Source: Sphingomonas sp. LHG3406-1
Lineage (GTDB): Bacteria > Pseudomonadota > Alphaproteobacteria > Sphingomonadales > Sphingomonadaceae
Assembly: GCF_029637485.1 (NCBI RefSeq)
Contig: NZ_CP069128.1
Location: 372,001-436,000, forward strand
Reading direction: 5' to 3'
Length of the DNA: 64,000 nt
In this document: positions 1 to 8,228 of the stretch, piece by piece
How positions within the stretch are numbered: position 1 is the stretch's first letter
Layout of the letters: each line of letters opens with the position of its first letter
Position numbers and translations under genes: made by a program
The notes under the pieces: generated by a model
What the model was told of the DNA's origin: nothing
What the model saw: only the letters and a program-made list of their open reading frames with translations
The model's database searches: none

Positions 1-1366
1 CGGCCTTGGGAATGTGCGCTGGGTTCTTCGCTCCGTCTGCGAGCACCTGGTCGAGCATTCGTTCAAGGAGAAGGGCAGGCAGGGTTTCTAGGCCGAGCAT
101 GTCGATTGCTTCAGCAAGCCCACGGGCCGCCCGGGCAACGGACAGAAGGAGTGGATCATCCTTTCCAGCGTCGAGTTGAAGGGCCCATTGACCGACTCGA
201 GTAGCAATGGCCCTTGCTCTGCTCGCAGGCATGCCCTCGGTGCGAGCGTAGTTGCTTCCGCTCGTCCATTCGCGCCAGCTTGCTAGCCTCCGGTTGGCGT
301 CAGTCCGGGTCAACTCTCCGCCGGCAACTCGCGCATCCAAGTCGGCTTCAATCTCTGCCCAGGCGTTTGCCCACCTAGCCCCACCAGTTCCGGGCTCGCG
401 GCTTAGCGCATAAGCCAACTTGCGAGCTTGTTTGCGCGGAATGGGGGGGCGAGGAAGCATAAGCAAATCGAGCAGGGCTTTGGCGTTGAAAGGAGCCCAG
501 GCAGCTGCAAACGAGAGCGGCAGCACTTGAAGCGCTCCTCGCCACGGAGAAGCAACTGATTGGCCCAGGGCCGGCAGCCCGCGAGCCTCGAGTGCAAGAT
601 CAAGTAGGGCTGTGTCGCCATCTTCGCTGATGACAACGGTGCCCTGGAGTTCTTCCTCGGTCCCATGAGAAAGCCACTCGGCAATTGCCTCGGCACCGCT
701 GAGGGCCGTGTCTGACTTCACATGCACGAAGCTTCCGTCACCTTGCAGCTGACCGGTGGTCCCCGCAGCCATGAAGTGCTGAAGCAACCCGAGGTCGCCA
801 GCGGCGACTTGACCCTCAGCCTGAGGTTCCATCACCGCGACACCGCACCGGCAGAGCTTCTCGATCAAAGTGCGCCAGTGAGGAGGAAGGATTTCAAGCG
901 CCTCAATAAGGTGAAGCACTTGAATGGAAAGGGAAGGTCCAGCTTCGAGGGCACGGCAGACATTTTGCAGCCGATCTGCAACGCCGTCGGGCAGTTTGGC
1001 ACCAGAACGCTCAACTAACGCCAGCGCACCAGGGCGTTGCGGTCCCGCAGCGGCAATTGTCCAGCCGCCCGCTACGAGCTCATCCCGCCACTGAAGCAGA
1101 GTTGCTGCCGTTGCCCAAGGATCAATGGTGACCGATTGAGCAAAGAAAAGGTCTGGCTGAGCCTCGAGAGCAGCCCTCAGCTTTGCGGCATAGCAGGCCA
1201 CGCGTGCCGCCTGTGACGCCGGGGGGCGGGTAAGGCCAAGCTGAACTTCTACAGCGCTGAGCAGCCCGAGAGGGCCCACGACCGCCGCGCCAAACACCCC
1301 TTCGATTCCGCCTTGGAAATCTGGGTAGCATGAACTGTCGCAAGCCATGCCAAATACCAGCTTCAT
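1..1366 (-). CDS. AddB/RexB-like helicase-nuclease subunit, N-terminal part (runs off the left edge)
   Basis: The frame is open from an ATG at 1366 to the window edge: 455 codons with no stop, so the 5' end is complete and the 3' end is missing. It begins MKLVFGMACDSSCYPD. Around residues 295-330 it carries LLMLPRPPIP followed by PGTGGARWANAW, a pattern I associate with AddB/RexB-type subunits and related large PD-(D/E)XK proteins. Those partner a RecB/AddA-like helicase in DNA end resection and degradation of foreign DNA. Their nuclease domain is C-terminal and would lie outside this window. No Walker A motif is seen near the N terminus, unlike classical Bacillus AddB, so this would be a helicase-dead variant or a distinct family. 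The usual helicase partner is not on the right-hand side and would have to lie to the left. The family call is by pattern recognition and is moderately sure; the open frame is certain. Confidence 0.68.
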   Translation of the reverse strand, partial: MKLVFGMACDSSCYPDFQGGIEGVFGAAVVGPLGLLSAVEVQLGLTRPPASQAARVACYAAKLRAALEAQPDLFFAQSVTIDPWATAATLLQWRDELVAGGWTIAAAGPQRPGALALVERSGAKLPDGVADRLQNVCRALEAGPSLSIQVLHLIEALEILPPHWRTLIEKLCRCGVAVMEPQAEGQVAAGDLGLLQHFMAAGTTGQLQGDGSFVHVKSDTALSGAEAIAEWLSHGTEEELQGTVVISEDGDTALLDLALEARGLPALGQSVASPWRGALQVLPLSFAAAWAPFNAKALLDLLMLPRPPIPRKQARKLAYALSREPGTGGARWANAWAEIEADLDARVAGGELTRTDANRRLASWREWTSGSNYARTEGMPASRARAIATRVGQWALQLDAGKDDPLLLSVARAARGLAEAIDMLGLETLPALLLERMLDQVLADGAKNPAHIPKA

Positions 1367-1762
1367 CGTACGCCCCCTACACCGGACCGACTTCTCAGCC
1401 GCCCGCACTCTGTCCCCTCCGTGCGAGCCAGTTCTTGCTGGTCGCCCCGGTCGCCGCCCCTGGCGAATAGGCGATACCTCTATCCGGCCACCGTTGAGAA
1501 GATCATCGATAAGTTTCTTCGAGCCGAGGAGGCTTAGCTGAGGCACCAGGAACCTCAGAGGATTCTAGAGTGCCTGGCCTCTCAAGCGAAGGCCTCCTGA
1601 CGGTGCGCTTGCACGCTCACTTATGTTGCGGTTCGGCACGACAAAAGCGGTCGTGCGAGGGTTGCAGCGCTGGGCCGGGAGGATGCCTTCGTGGCCTTTC
1701 TGCTTGCCAAATCGCAAAGCTGTGCGAGCAACCGTTATCTACAAGGTCGACATGGAGCCCGG
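1367..1762. other. gene-free stretch between divergent genes; possible gene remnant
   Basis: Divergent intergenic region between the AddB-like gene and the first plus-strand orphan pair, so promoters for both should lie here. No convincing sigma-70 boxes were picked out. On the plus strand about 1464-1538 reads as a protein-like C terminus (LANRRYLYPATVEKIIDKF, then LRAEEA and a TAG stop) with no credible start upstream. It may be the tail of a decayed gene. Other short open frames here look like noise. Confidence 0.4.
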
Positions 1763-2059
1763 ATGTCCACGAACGTCATAATCGATCTGCGCTACTTCGA
1801 CGCGTACTATTTCGAAGACCCGGGAGAAGTGCCGGGCACGCCGCCAACCGGCTACGCGCTGAAGCCGGAAGTTGAGCAATGGATACGCGACAACGGCGGC
1901 TGCGACGGCTGGCGCATGGTCGACATCGAGACCTCCCATGACATTTTCGAACTCTGTGTGGAGGTGACCTTCTCCGTCCCGGTAAGAGCGGCGGAATTTC
2001 GAGCACGGTTTCCGCTTGATAGCTTCATTCGCGAACGCGCGGGCACGAGCTCTAGATGA
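1763..2059 (+). CDS. hypothetical protein, 98 aa, first gene of an overlapping pair
   Basis: Family not recognised. The start was placed at ATG 1763 (MSTNVIIDLRYFDAYYFEDP) because GGAG stands 5 nt upstream and the longer upstream extension is Ser/Cys/Arg-rich noise. The protein is acidic and aromatic in its first half, with no signal peptide or membrane segment, so it is probably cytosolic. Its TGA overlaps the ATG of the next gene (ATGA at 2056-2059), which implies translational coupling and a shared role with that 229-aa protein. The compact arrangement of two orphans beside an AddB-like gene would fit an accessory or defence module, but nothing in the sequence proves a function. Confidence 0.6.
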   Translation: MSTNVIIDLRYFDAYYFEDPGEVPGTPPTGYALKPEVEQWIRDNGGCDGWRMVDIETSHDIFELCVEVTFSVPVRAAEFRARFPLDSFIRERAGTSSR

Positions 2060-2745
2060 CAGCTCAGGTAGAACGCCTCCCGCCGGAATGGAGCGAGTGG
2101 CTAATCAGAGGTTGGCACGGGATCACCGCGACCGAATGGGCGCGAGAATATATGCCAAGAAAGCTCGCTTCAGACCTTTCAACCTACGAGAACCTGGAAG
2201 CAGATCGTCCGCGCTTTGCGAGGGCTTTGCGCCGGCAACGGCGTAACACCGTCGCTGATCTGCTCCGCTTTCAACATCATCTGCCTTGGGACCGGAGCGG
2301 TGCGATCCGATTTTTCCGTGAAGCTACGGCTGAGCCGCATTCGAGAACGGAGAAGGAGCATGCACTGCCCGTCTCACAATTGAAGTCGCTTGTGCTCATG
2401 GCTCTGGAGGACAGAGACCAGGAACAAGCTTTGCGACGGCTGTGGTTCGGATGGTTATGTCCCACGATTGAAGTCAGTTCTGCGACACACCGTTTGATTA
2501 GCAAGGGTCAGGAACGTCGCTGCACGTCCTTTGATTTTCCCCTGAGCCGGTACCGGGGAATTCCCCTCATCCGCTTTGACGGGGTCGCCGTCGATGCTTC
2601 CACCTACTCGATCGCCGAATTGCTACGCGACCTTGGCGCCGTTCCGGGGCTCGAGCCGATAGTCAGTGAGCTTAAGTCGCTGGAACTACCCACCGCTGAA
2701 GAGGAGGAGTTGTGGACTCGTTCGCAAACGAGGCGTGGTGACTGA
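2056..2745 (+). CDS. hypothetical protein, 229 aa, coupled to the upstream gene
   Basis: No family recognised. The ATG at 2056 overlaps the stop of the preceding gene. The first 80 residues are rich in Arg and Trp (EWSEWLIRGWHG, then RRQRRNTVADLLRF), the middle is mixed alpha/beta-like with several Cys, and the C terminus is acidic (TAEEEELWTRSQ). No signal peptide, membrane span or nucleotide-binding loop is visible, so a soluble cytosolic protein is expected. Because the pair is translationally coupled, the two products may form a complex. Its codon use looks less biased than in the core genes further right, consistent with horizontal acquisition. Function unknown. Confidence 0.6.
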   Translation: MTAQVERLPPEWSEWLIRGWHGITATEWAREYMPRKLASDLSTYENLEADRPRFARALRRQRRNTVADLLRFQHHLPWDRSGAIRFFREATAEPHSRTEKEHALPVSQLKSLVLMALEDRDQEQALRRLWFGWLCPTIEVSSATHRLISKGQERRCTSFDFPLSRYRGIPLIRFDGVAVDASTYSIAELLRDLGAVPGLEPIVSELKSLELPTAEEEELWTRSQTRRGD

Positions 2746-2915
2746 CACCAGGTAACAGAGCGAGGGAGAGTATTGGGTAGCCAGTCTTTTCAAGCTCGGG
2801 TTAAGCGTGATCCGCACGTCTGACTAATTTCAGTTCGATATGACGGCGACGCTAGCAGTGGCCAGGTCTTCCAGATCCTGGAATAAACATGAAGTCGGCT
2901 GCTCCGGGGGGTACC

Positions 2916-3731
2916 ATGAAGCGCGTATTTGAAGAAGATATCGGGGACGCGAAACTGGTCATTGCGCAAGCAGCCGAAGGTTACGTCGGTACCTTGTGGC
3001 GAGAGGGCAAAAGAACCGACACGATCCAACATTCCGACCTCGGCGTCTTGAAGGCCAGCCTCCGCAATCAAGCGGGCAAACTCCACCCGGATTATTACGG
3101 AATTGAAGGGGCAAAGGCGAGGTTTTGCAGCTTCTTCCCGGGCGGCTTTTCCGATGCCACCTACCAGGCGCAGGAGCGGGACTATAAGGACAAGGCCCGT
3201 GCCGCCTTGCTCGCTGTGGCGCCTCTGGAAGAAGCACTCGACGCGACTTCCGAGATCGCTCTGGCGTGTCGCAAGGGGCTCGCGACCAATCTGCTGTCCC
3301 GCTTCGAGGCCGCCCGCCTAAGCGAGGTACTTGCTTCTAACGAAGGGCCTGCCTTTGTGCGCGCAGCAGCGAGCTTCGCGCTCGAGCCCAGTCAGGAATG
3401 CCTGGACGCAATGGAGAAGGCGATCCTGCCGCATGGCCGGAGCTCCTGGCCCCTAGTCACCTATCTTCCTTATTTCTGGGCCCCAGAGACGCAGATGTTC
3501 CTGAAACCCGAAGCGACGAATGATTTCGCTCTACGCGTCGGACATCATTTCGCTCGTGCGTACGAATCTACTCTGAACTTTGATGTTTATGTGGCCCTGC
3601 TCGAGCTGGCGCAGTGGACGGAGCGAGAGATCCAAGAGCTGGAGCCACGTGATCGCATCGACGTCCAATCGTTCATCTGGGTCGTTGGCGATTACACCGA
3701 CGCTGATCGGATGGATGCGCCCGCACCATGA
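2916..3731 (+). CDS. hypothetical protein, about 271 aa, partner of the DUF6946-like gene
   Basis: Family not recognised. The preferred start is ATG 2916 (MKRVFEEDIGDAKLVIAQAAEG) behind a G-rich stretch; an in-frame ATG at 2889 would add nine residues (MKSAAPGGT). The protein seems soluble. It opens with a short beta-like segment, continues with helical Ala/Leu-rich stretches at about 100-200 (LACRKGLATNLLSRFEAARL) and ends in an acidic tail. The last four bases overlap the start of the next gene (ATGA at 3728-3731), a sign of coupled expression with the putative ExK-type protein. It may be a specificity, immunity or scaffold partner, but that is inference from position only. Confidence 0.62.
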   Translation: MKRVFEEDIGDAKLVIAQAAEGYVGTLWREGKRTDTIQHSDLGVLKASLRNQAGKLHPDYYGIEGAKARFCSFFPGGFSDATYQAQERDYKDKARAALLAVAPLEEALDATSEIALACRKGLATNLLSRFEAARLSEVLASNEGPAFVRAAASFALEPSQECLDAMEKAILPHGRSSWPLVTYLPYFWAPETQMFLKPEATNDFALRVGHHFARAYESTLNFDVYVALLELAQWTEREIQELEPRDRIDVQSFIWVVGDYTDADRMDAPAP

Positions 3732-4399
3732 GCCGGATCGGTCGCCTAAACCTTGCGATGCGCCAGCCGGAGGATGTGATACCGCATCTCGGTAAACCCA
3801 CCCATTGGAAAGAAGGCCGCTCAGCCAAGTCACTCGCTGATGCCTGGTTTGCGGCCAACGACGTTCCGGCCGATGTCCGAGCGGTGCTCGACAAGGCAGA
3901 CGAATATCGAGGGGCTACGCTCATCGATGCCTTTCTGGAACGATGCACCGATCTTCAGGATGGCCGCGGGACCCCGTCACAAACAGACCTGCTGGCAATC
4001 CTCGCTACGGACTCTGGTTTGTCGGTAATGGGAGTGGAGGCCAAGGTCATCGAGAGCTTCGGACCCATCGTTGAAGAATGGCTCGACGGCGCCTCGGGCA
4101 AAGAGCAGCGACTACAGCGATTGTGCGCGCAGCTCGATCTAGATCGAGCTGCGGCCCTTCGCCTCCGCTATCAGCTACTGCATCGCACCGTCGCGGCGAT
4201 GCTTGAGGCTAGACGCTACCGCACATCTCAAGCGCTGATGCTGGTTCAAAGCTTCTGCCCTGAGCGAACTGGCTTCGCGGACTTTGCCGCCTTTGTCGAA
4301 GCGCTTGGGTTCGGCGCGATCGAGCCTGATCGCCTGAGCCCCTCGCGCGAACTAAGCGACTTGAATGTGAGGCTTGGCTGGGTTGCAAGCGCGAAGTGA
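3728..4399 (+). CDS. DUF6946-like protein, possible PD-(D/E)XK-fold enzyme
   Basis: Protein of 223 aa resembling what I recall as the DUF6946 family: an early K-x-GRSAKSLADAW block, then QTDLLAIL around residues 85-92 and VEAKVIESFGP at 103-113, then RLRYQLLHRT and a C-terminal helical region ending in FADFAAFVEALG. Asp87 followed by Glu104-x-Lys106 matches the spacing of a PD-(D/E)XK nuclease core (D...ExK), which suggests a metal-dependent phosphodiesterase or a derivative. That is an inference; neither fold nor activity is known to me. The ATG overlaps the stop of the upstream orphan, forming a two-gene operon with nothing else on the same strand behind it. Such orphan two-gene cassettes beside repair nucleases often prove to be defence or toxin systems, but no direct evidence is seen here. 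Confidence 0.6.
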   Translation: MSRIGRLNLAMRQPEDVIPHLGKPTHWKEGRSAKSLADAWFAANDVPADVRAVLDKADEYRGATLIDAFLERCTDLQDGRGTPSQTDLLAILATDSGLSVMGVEAKVIESFGPIVEEWLDGASGKEQRLQRLCAQLDLDRAAALRLRYQLLHRTVAAMLEARRYRTSQALMLVQSFCPERTGFADFAAFVEALGFGAIEPDRLSPSRELSDLNVRLGWVASAK

Positions 4400-4751
4400 T
4401 CCATCGCCAGAGCGCCATTCTCAAGATAGGCTTGTGATGCTCGCCCGCGCCGACCGCATCAAGCGAGTAGGGACCAAGCGCGTTTGTTCTGGCCACTTTC
4501 CTGAATGGGGTGCCCCTCGCGCTTGGAGTGAGCCACCACCGCAGAATCGGGTTCGAAAAGGTTCTCGGCTACAAAGCGGGAGCTCAGCCTCGCAGAGCAC
4601 CGTCGTTGCGGTGTCGCACGAAGCGAGTCCTCATCTTCTTGCAGTGCAGGAACAATTAGCTCCCACATCGAAGGCGCAGCTCGAAGACTTAACTCATCGA
4701 AGTCGTCGAGTGCGAACACTCGGTCGTACAAGCCGGTGGAGAAACGCGGAG
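4400..4751. other. convergent intergenic stretch without a supported gene
   Basis: Lies between the DUF6946-like stop and the end of the minus-strand gene. A minus-strand frame of 90 codons from a TTG at 4731 to 4459 reads YDRVFALDDFDELSLRAAP and has a protein-like first third, but it lacks a ribosome binding site and becomes low-quality after that. It may be decayed coding sequence downstream of the interrupted gene to its right. No clear terminator hairpin was found. Confidence 0.35.
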
Positions 4752-4847
4752 TTATAGTCCATCCCAGTTGAGGTGAAGTTCAGCTGCACGATCGTAGAAG
4801 CTGAGCGGCTCTTCCTCGCTCCATACGTCGTCATTGTCTGCTTCTTC

Positions 4848-5405
4848 CTACTCGTCATCATCGCGAAGCGGAGTAACTAGCCCATCAGGCGAGCACATCA
4901 TTTCTCTTGTGAGTCCAGGAAATGCTCTTCTCATGTCCTCAAAGCCATCGCCGATGTTTTCGATCAAGATGTCGCGATCGGCTCGATAAGGGCCCGGCAT
5001 AACCTGGTAGTCCTGTGTCGACCGGAGTCGCGCCCTGGGTGGGTGGAATACAGTCTGCACCGGCGGTGCAAGCAGCGTTTTGAGGCCGTAGATTGCGGAT
5101 AACGCGCGTGCCTCGCTATCGGCACGGTTGCGCCTGACGAGCCCAGTCCAGCGAGGGGCGGAGAGCGTGCCGCTTCGATCAATCCTCACATCCTCTTCAT
5201 ACCTGAGGAGGTGCTTCTCATACGCGATCAGATCCGCGAAGATCTTGCCTTCTACACGTCGCCGCCTCGAGCTCAGGGCTGGGATGACGAGCAAGGGTCC
5301 CTCGTCGCGTCCTGCGTTTAGATGTTGAGCCAATGGGTCGGGACCGTCCGTAGGTTCATGCACGCCTGACCAATCAACGATCACTTTGGGCACGGTGGCG
5401 ATCAT
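4848..5405 (-). CDS. hypothetical protein, 185 aa, with an in-frame amber and 31-codon tail
   Basis: Unknown family. It starts at ATG 5405 (MIATVPKVIVDWSGVHEPTD) behind an AGG-containing leader and ends at a TAG (4848-4850). The same frame continues past the TAG for 31 codons with very protein-like composition (DDVWSEEEPLSFYDRAAE, then LHLNWDGL) to a TAA at 4752-4754. Either the ancestral protein was 216 residues and has acquired an amber stop, or the sequence carries an error. The visible part is basic in the middle (SSRRRRVEGK) and contains a long charged helix. No membrane span. It lies 55 bp downstream of a secreted-protein gene on the same strand and may be co-transcribed with it. Confidence 0.55.
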   Translation of the reverse strand: MIATVPKVIVDWSGVHEPTDGPDPLAQHLNAGRDEGPLLVIPALSSRRRRVEGKIFADLIAYEKHLLRYEEDVRIDRSGTLSAPRWTGLVRRNRADSEARALSAIYGLKTLLAPPVQTVFHPPRARLRSTQDYQVMPGPYRADRDILIENIGDGFEDMRRAFPGLTREMMCSPDGLVTPLRDDDE

Positions 5406-5460
5406 TACCTGTGTGTTCTCCTCCAGGCGTAGCTGCGGGTGTGACGGTAAAACCTTGACC

Positions 5461-6243
5461 TTACTTCTTCCTAACCTCTTCTAAATCCCACCAGTCGTTT
5501 ATCGCGCCACTCTCATCGAGCAAAAAAGCGCATTCCACGGTACCGATCAAAACTTGAAATCGTGTTTTCTCGTCCAATAGGTTGGCATCTGTTGGGATCT
5601 GGGTCGTGGCAAGGGTGGAGAATGCCAACGCTTTCTGAAGGTCAACAATCAATGCCGCGGGAGCTCTAGAGAGCTTCTTGGCATCGCTCGGAGTAAAACT
5701 TCCGCTGAAAGTTGCATTTCCTTCCTCTTCAAGAGAGGGGTCGTGAAGCAACCAAGAGGTTAGCTCGCGCTTCTGCACTCGTCGTGTTGCGCCAAAAGCA
5801 TTGCTCCCGAGATAGGAGCCTGATTTCGCCGTGAATGTTCTAATATTGAAGGACATACCGTCCACGGCTGACTGCGGAATGCTTCCGCCTTGGTCGCCAT
5901 AGGCCAGCCTAGCAGACATCCAGTTGTAAGACTCGGCAAGGCCGTACGCTGCCATGTCATAGCTTAGCTTCTCGGTGTCGGCATCGTACGAGATAGGAAA
6001 GCGTACCCGATCCACTCGGAAGATTGCTTTGGCTGGCAGGGTCCGACGAACCGCGCCTAGGCGGAGCTCGAATTCACTTGTTTTCTCAAACTTACCTCGC
6101 GTGACACTCGCAAGCTTGGCGACAATGGCCGCGAAATCAGCGTAAACCGGCTTCTTCCCCAGATACGTCTCGCAGAAGTGGGGAGCGGCTTGAGCCTGGG
6201 CGGGCGGCTGAGAAGCCGCTGCGACGATCATCAATGCCAGCAT
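5461..6243 (-). CDS. putative secreted protein, 260 aa
   Basis: No family recognised. The ATG at 6243 has AAGG six bases upstream. The first 20 residues (MLALMIVAAASQPPAQAQAA) are a hydrophobic core followed by an Ala-x-Ala-like end, a plausible Sec signal peptide lacking a strong basic n-region, so the mature protein should be periplasmic or exported. The remainder is soluble and rich in aromatic and charged residues, with single Cys residues near the start (HFCETYLG) and near the end (VECAFLLDE) that could form a disulfide. The C terminus (INDWWDLEEVRKK) is amphipathic. The gene is followed on the same strand by a 185-aa orphan. The role is unknown. Confidence 0.62.
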   Translation of the reverse strand: MLALMIVAAASQPPAQAQAAPHFCETYLGKKPVYADFAAIVAKLASVTRGKFEKTSEFELRLGAVRRTLPAKAIFRVDRVRFPISYDADTEKLSYDMAAYGLAESYNWMSARLAYGDQGGSIPQSAVDGMSFNIRTFTAKSGSYLGSNAFGATRRVQKRELTSWLLHDPSLEEEGNATFSGSFTPSDAKKLSRAPAALIVDLQKALAFSTLATTQIPTDANLLDEKTRFQVLIGTVECAFLLDESGAINDWWDLEEVRKK

Positions 6244-7009
6244 GCTTACCTTCGCTGCCTCCGTCAGAACGGCTGGCTGTCAATGCACCGATACTTCCTT
6301 CAAAGCCAGGGTGTTAGCGTCGGCAATAGGTTAAGAACGATAATCAAAGCCTCCTGCAGGCCGGGCAGAGCTGAACGACTGGAATCACGAATTGGTAAAA
6401 CGAAACGGATGGTCCGTCTTCGGAAATCAGAGATAATAGCCCACATAGACGTACGCCCGTCGTCGGGATCGGCAGCGCAGGACTGAATGCCGACTTGTGC
6501 TTCTGCTCAGACGCAAGGACCCGCTAAACGCATGCCCAATCTACAATCCACTCGCCTGTGAACTGGCGTTCTCCTTCTAGCCAGGGGCAGCCATTCGAGC
6601 CCGCCTTTTGCTGAGCCCTGGGGTGGGTATCTGCGGCCTAGTGCAAGCTGCAGAGCGTTGACGGATTAACTCACACGAGACTGTAGTCCAGAGCCTCGTC
6701 TTGAACTCAAGACTTCGGCCTCACCCCCCGATGAACGAAGCCACGAACGTCTGCTTGCAGGTGTCCTTGGACTTGGCGCGCCTTCGGGAAGGGCGCAAAA
6801 GCCGGCGCCTGCTCAAAGCCGGCGTCATGCTCCGCATGAACCTTCGTCGGCTATTCTCCTGCGTTCACCCGAAAGCCGCCGGTCCGCTCTCCACCAGGAG
6901 AAGCACTGCGGGAACATCAGCATATAACTGCAGGCCGCTAACGCAGCGACTCTCAAGGTGCCAACGGTATTCTCGAGATCGAAATCGCATTGGCCAAGCG
7001 GGGACCGCA
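6244..7009. other. 766-bp stretch without a supported gene; contains a dispersed repeat copy
   Basis: Upstream region of the secreted-protein gene (minus strand) and downstream region of the membrane-protein gene (minus strand). Open frames in it are Arg/Ser-rich and have no ribosome binding sites. It contains one copy of a dispersed imperfect repeat (about 6834-6905, listed separately). The base composition is mixed and looks like decayed or non-coding accessory DNA. Confidence 0.45.
6834..6905 (+). repeat. dispersed imperfect repeat, copy 1
   Basis: Contains GTCGGCTATTCTCC, then TTCACCCGAAAGCCGCCGG, then GCTCTCCACCAGGAGAA. The same succession recurs at about 8943-9020 and, more diverged, at about 8102-8170. 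All three copies are intergenic in the accessory region and in the same orientation. The nature of the element is not recognised; it has no coding potential and no clear target-site duplication. Confidence 0.5.
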
Positions 7010-7981
7010 TTAGAGAAAGCGGGAAACCGACATCCACAGCACCAAGGCAGATAGAGTTGCTACTGTGGCCAGAGCGGCCTTTGTCGAACGCGAAACCCTA
7101 CCTACTAACCAGGCCGCCACACCAGCGGCGACGAAGAGCACCACGTTGGTCCCCGGCGCTTGACCCTGTGAAAAGGCAGACCTCAAAACATATTCCCCGC
7201 CCGTTCCCAGCACGACAACCCAGTACAAACTCTTCTTCAGCGCTTTCTCGTCGAAATTCGAAGTTCCGGCAGGTTCCGGTTGTTTCGCTTCGGCGATGCT
7301 ATCGTACGTTCTTGGGGCGGGCTTTGAGCCGGCGCTTTCTCCAGGTCCGGGTGCACGAGGTTCCGAACTCCCGATCAGCTTCGGGCTGCAGGCCGCCTCC
7401 GCAGTAAGTACCCCTAAATTTGCCTCAGATCGCGTGGTAGGCATTGCCACGTGCCAACGAGTAAAAAGCAGGTACCCTCCGCCGAGAACTATGATAGCTC
7501 CTATGAGCTCTGCTCCGTTTCCAAAGAAGAGATCGTCCACTCCCCCCGGCGAGAGCGCGTCTCCTATCTCCTCTCCCATGAAGAAAGCGGCAGACATCAA
7601 AGCAGCGCCAGCAAACATGATCTTCGCAGCTGCACTTCTGGTCACCCAAACCTGCAATGGGGGCACAAGTAAAATGATGAGAATAACCGCCGCCAGTGTG
7701 GCATGAAAATCGGGCGTTGCGTTCAGCCTCAGTGCAAGACAGGTGAAAGCCACGATTATTAGAAATGTAGGACTTGGAACCCGATAGGGTGCAAGGGCTT
7801 GTGATAAATAGGCCAACATGTACCCTAAAGCTGCAAATGCGATCCCAGACGTCACTGAGGCCGCAACGTCAATCTCGTAATCGCTCATGAAGGGAAGGCT
7901 CGTCCCTAAGATGAATCCGAGCCCTGGCCAAACAACGAAATGGAACTTCCTCGGCGACCTCACCAGATATGAGCGGAGCAT
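7010..7981 (-). CDS. multi-pass membrane protein of unknown function, 323 aa
   Basis: Begins at ATG 7981 (MLRSYLVRSPRKFHFVVWPG). Hydrophobic segments are evident near residues 15-32, 40-60, 70-85, 92-112, 118-135 and 158-175. A roughly 70-residue polar, Pro/Ala-rich cytosolic-like loop follows (SSEPRAPGPGESAGSKPAP), then three more spans (YWVVVLGTGGEYVLRS, NVVLFVAAGVAAWLVG, ALATVATLSALVLWMSV). The protein is therefore embedded in the inner membrane with a soluble insert in the middle. No transporter or enzyme signature was recognised. There is no strong ribosome binding site directly before the ATG. It stands alone on its strand, flanked by repeat-containing non-coding DNA, so context says little. 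Confidence 0.6.
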   Translation of the reverse strand: MLRSYLVRSPRKFHFVVWPGLGFILGTSLPFMSDYEIDVAASVTSGIAFAALGYMLAYLSQALAPYRVPSPTFLIIVAFTCLALRLNATPDFHATLAAVILIILLVPPLQVWVTRSAAAKIMFAGAALMSAAFFMGEEIGDALSPGGVDDLFFGNGAELIGAIIVLGGGYLLFTRWHVAMPTTRSEANLGVLTAEAACSPKLIGSSEPRAPGPGESAGSKPAPRTYDSIAEAKQPEPAGTSNFDEKALKKSLYWVVVLGTGGEYVLRSAFSQGQAPGTNVVLFVAAGVAAWLVGRVSRSTKAALATVATLSALVLWMSVSRFL

Positions 7982-8228
7982 TCAGAATCCCAACCTCTGC
8001 TGTTGACATCTTTTGAGTGAAGGTACGCGTAGGAGAGAGCACTGTGTATCTACTTCGCCACAGCTGGATAGCCCAATCAAACGCTAACGGCGTAAGGACC
8101 TGAGTGAACAAGCGTCTGCTCTGCGCCCCTGCAAACCGAAAGCGGCCGTTCCGCTTCCCACCAGCAGATTCCTTGCAGCTTATGGCCAGCGTATTGATAC
8201 TGCATTTTCGATGTCGCCGGCACGCGCG
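7982..8228. other. intergenic region with a diverged repeat copy
   Basis: Promoter region of the minus-strand membrane protein and tail region of the GIY-YIG-like gene. It carries a diverged copy of the dispersed repeat at about 8102-8170. No other structure is seen. Confidence 0.4.
8102..8170 (+). repeat. dispersed imperfect repeat, copy 2 (diverged)
   Basis: Shares GTGAAC, then GCGTCTGCTCTGC, then ACCGAAAGCGGCCG, then CCGCTTCCCACCAGCAGA with the copies at about 6834 and 8943. It is the most diverged of the three and lies just left of the GIY-YIG-like gene. Confidence 0.45.

Noticed and set aside
4459..4731. 90-codon minus-strand frame with TTG start
   Set aside because: First third looks protein-like, but there is no ribosome binding site and the rest looks random; possibly decayed coding DNA.
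6701..7054. 117-codon plus-strand frame
   Set aside because: Arg/Ser/Cys-rich, contains a dispersed repeat copy, and overlaps the end of the membrane-protein gene.
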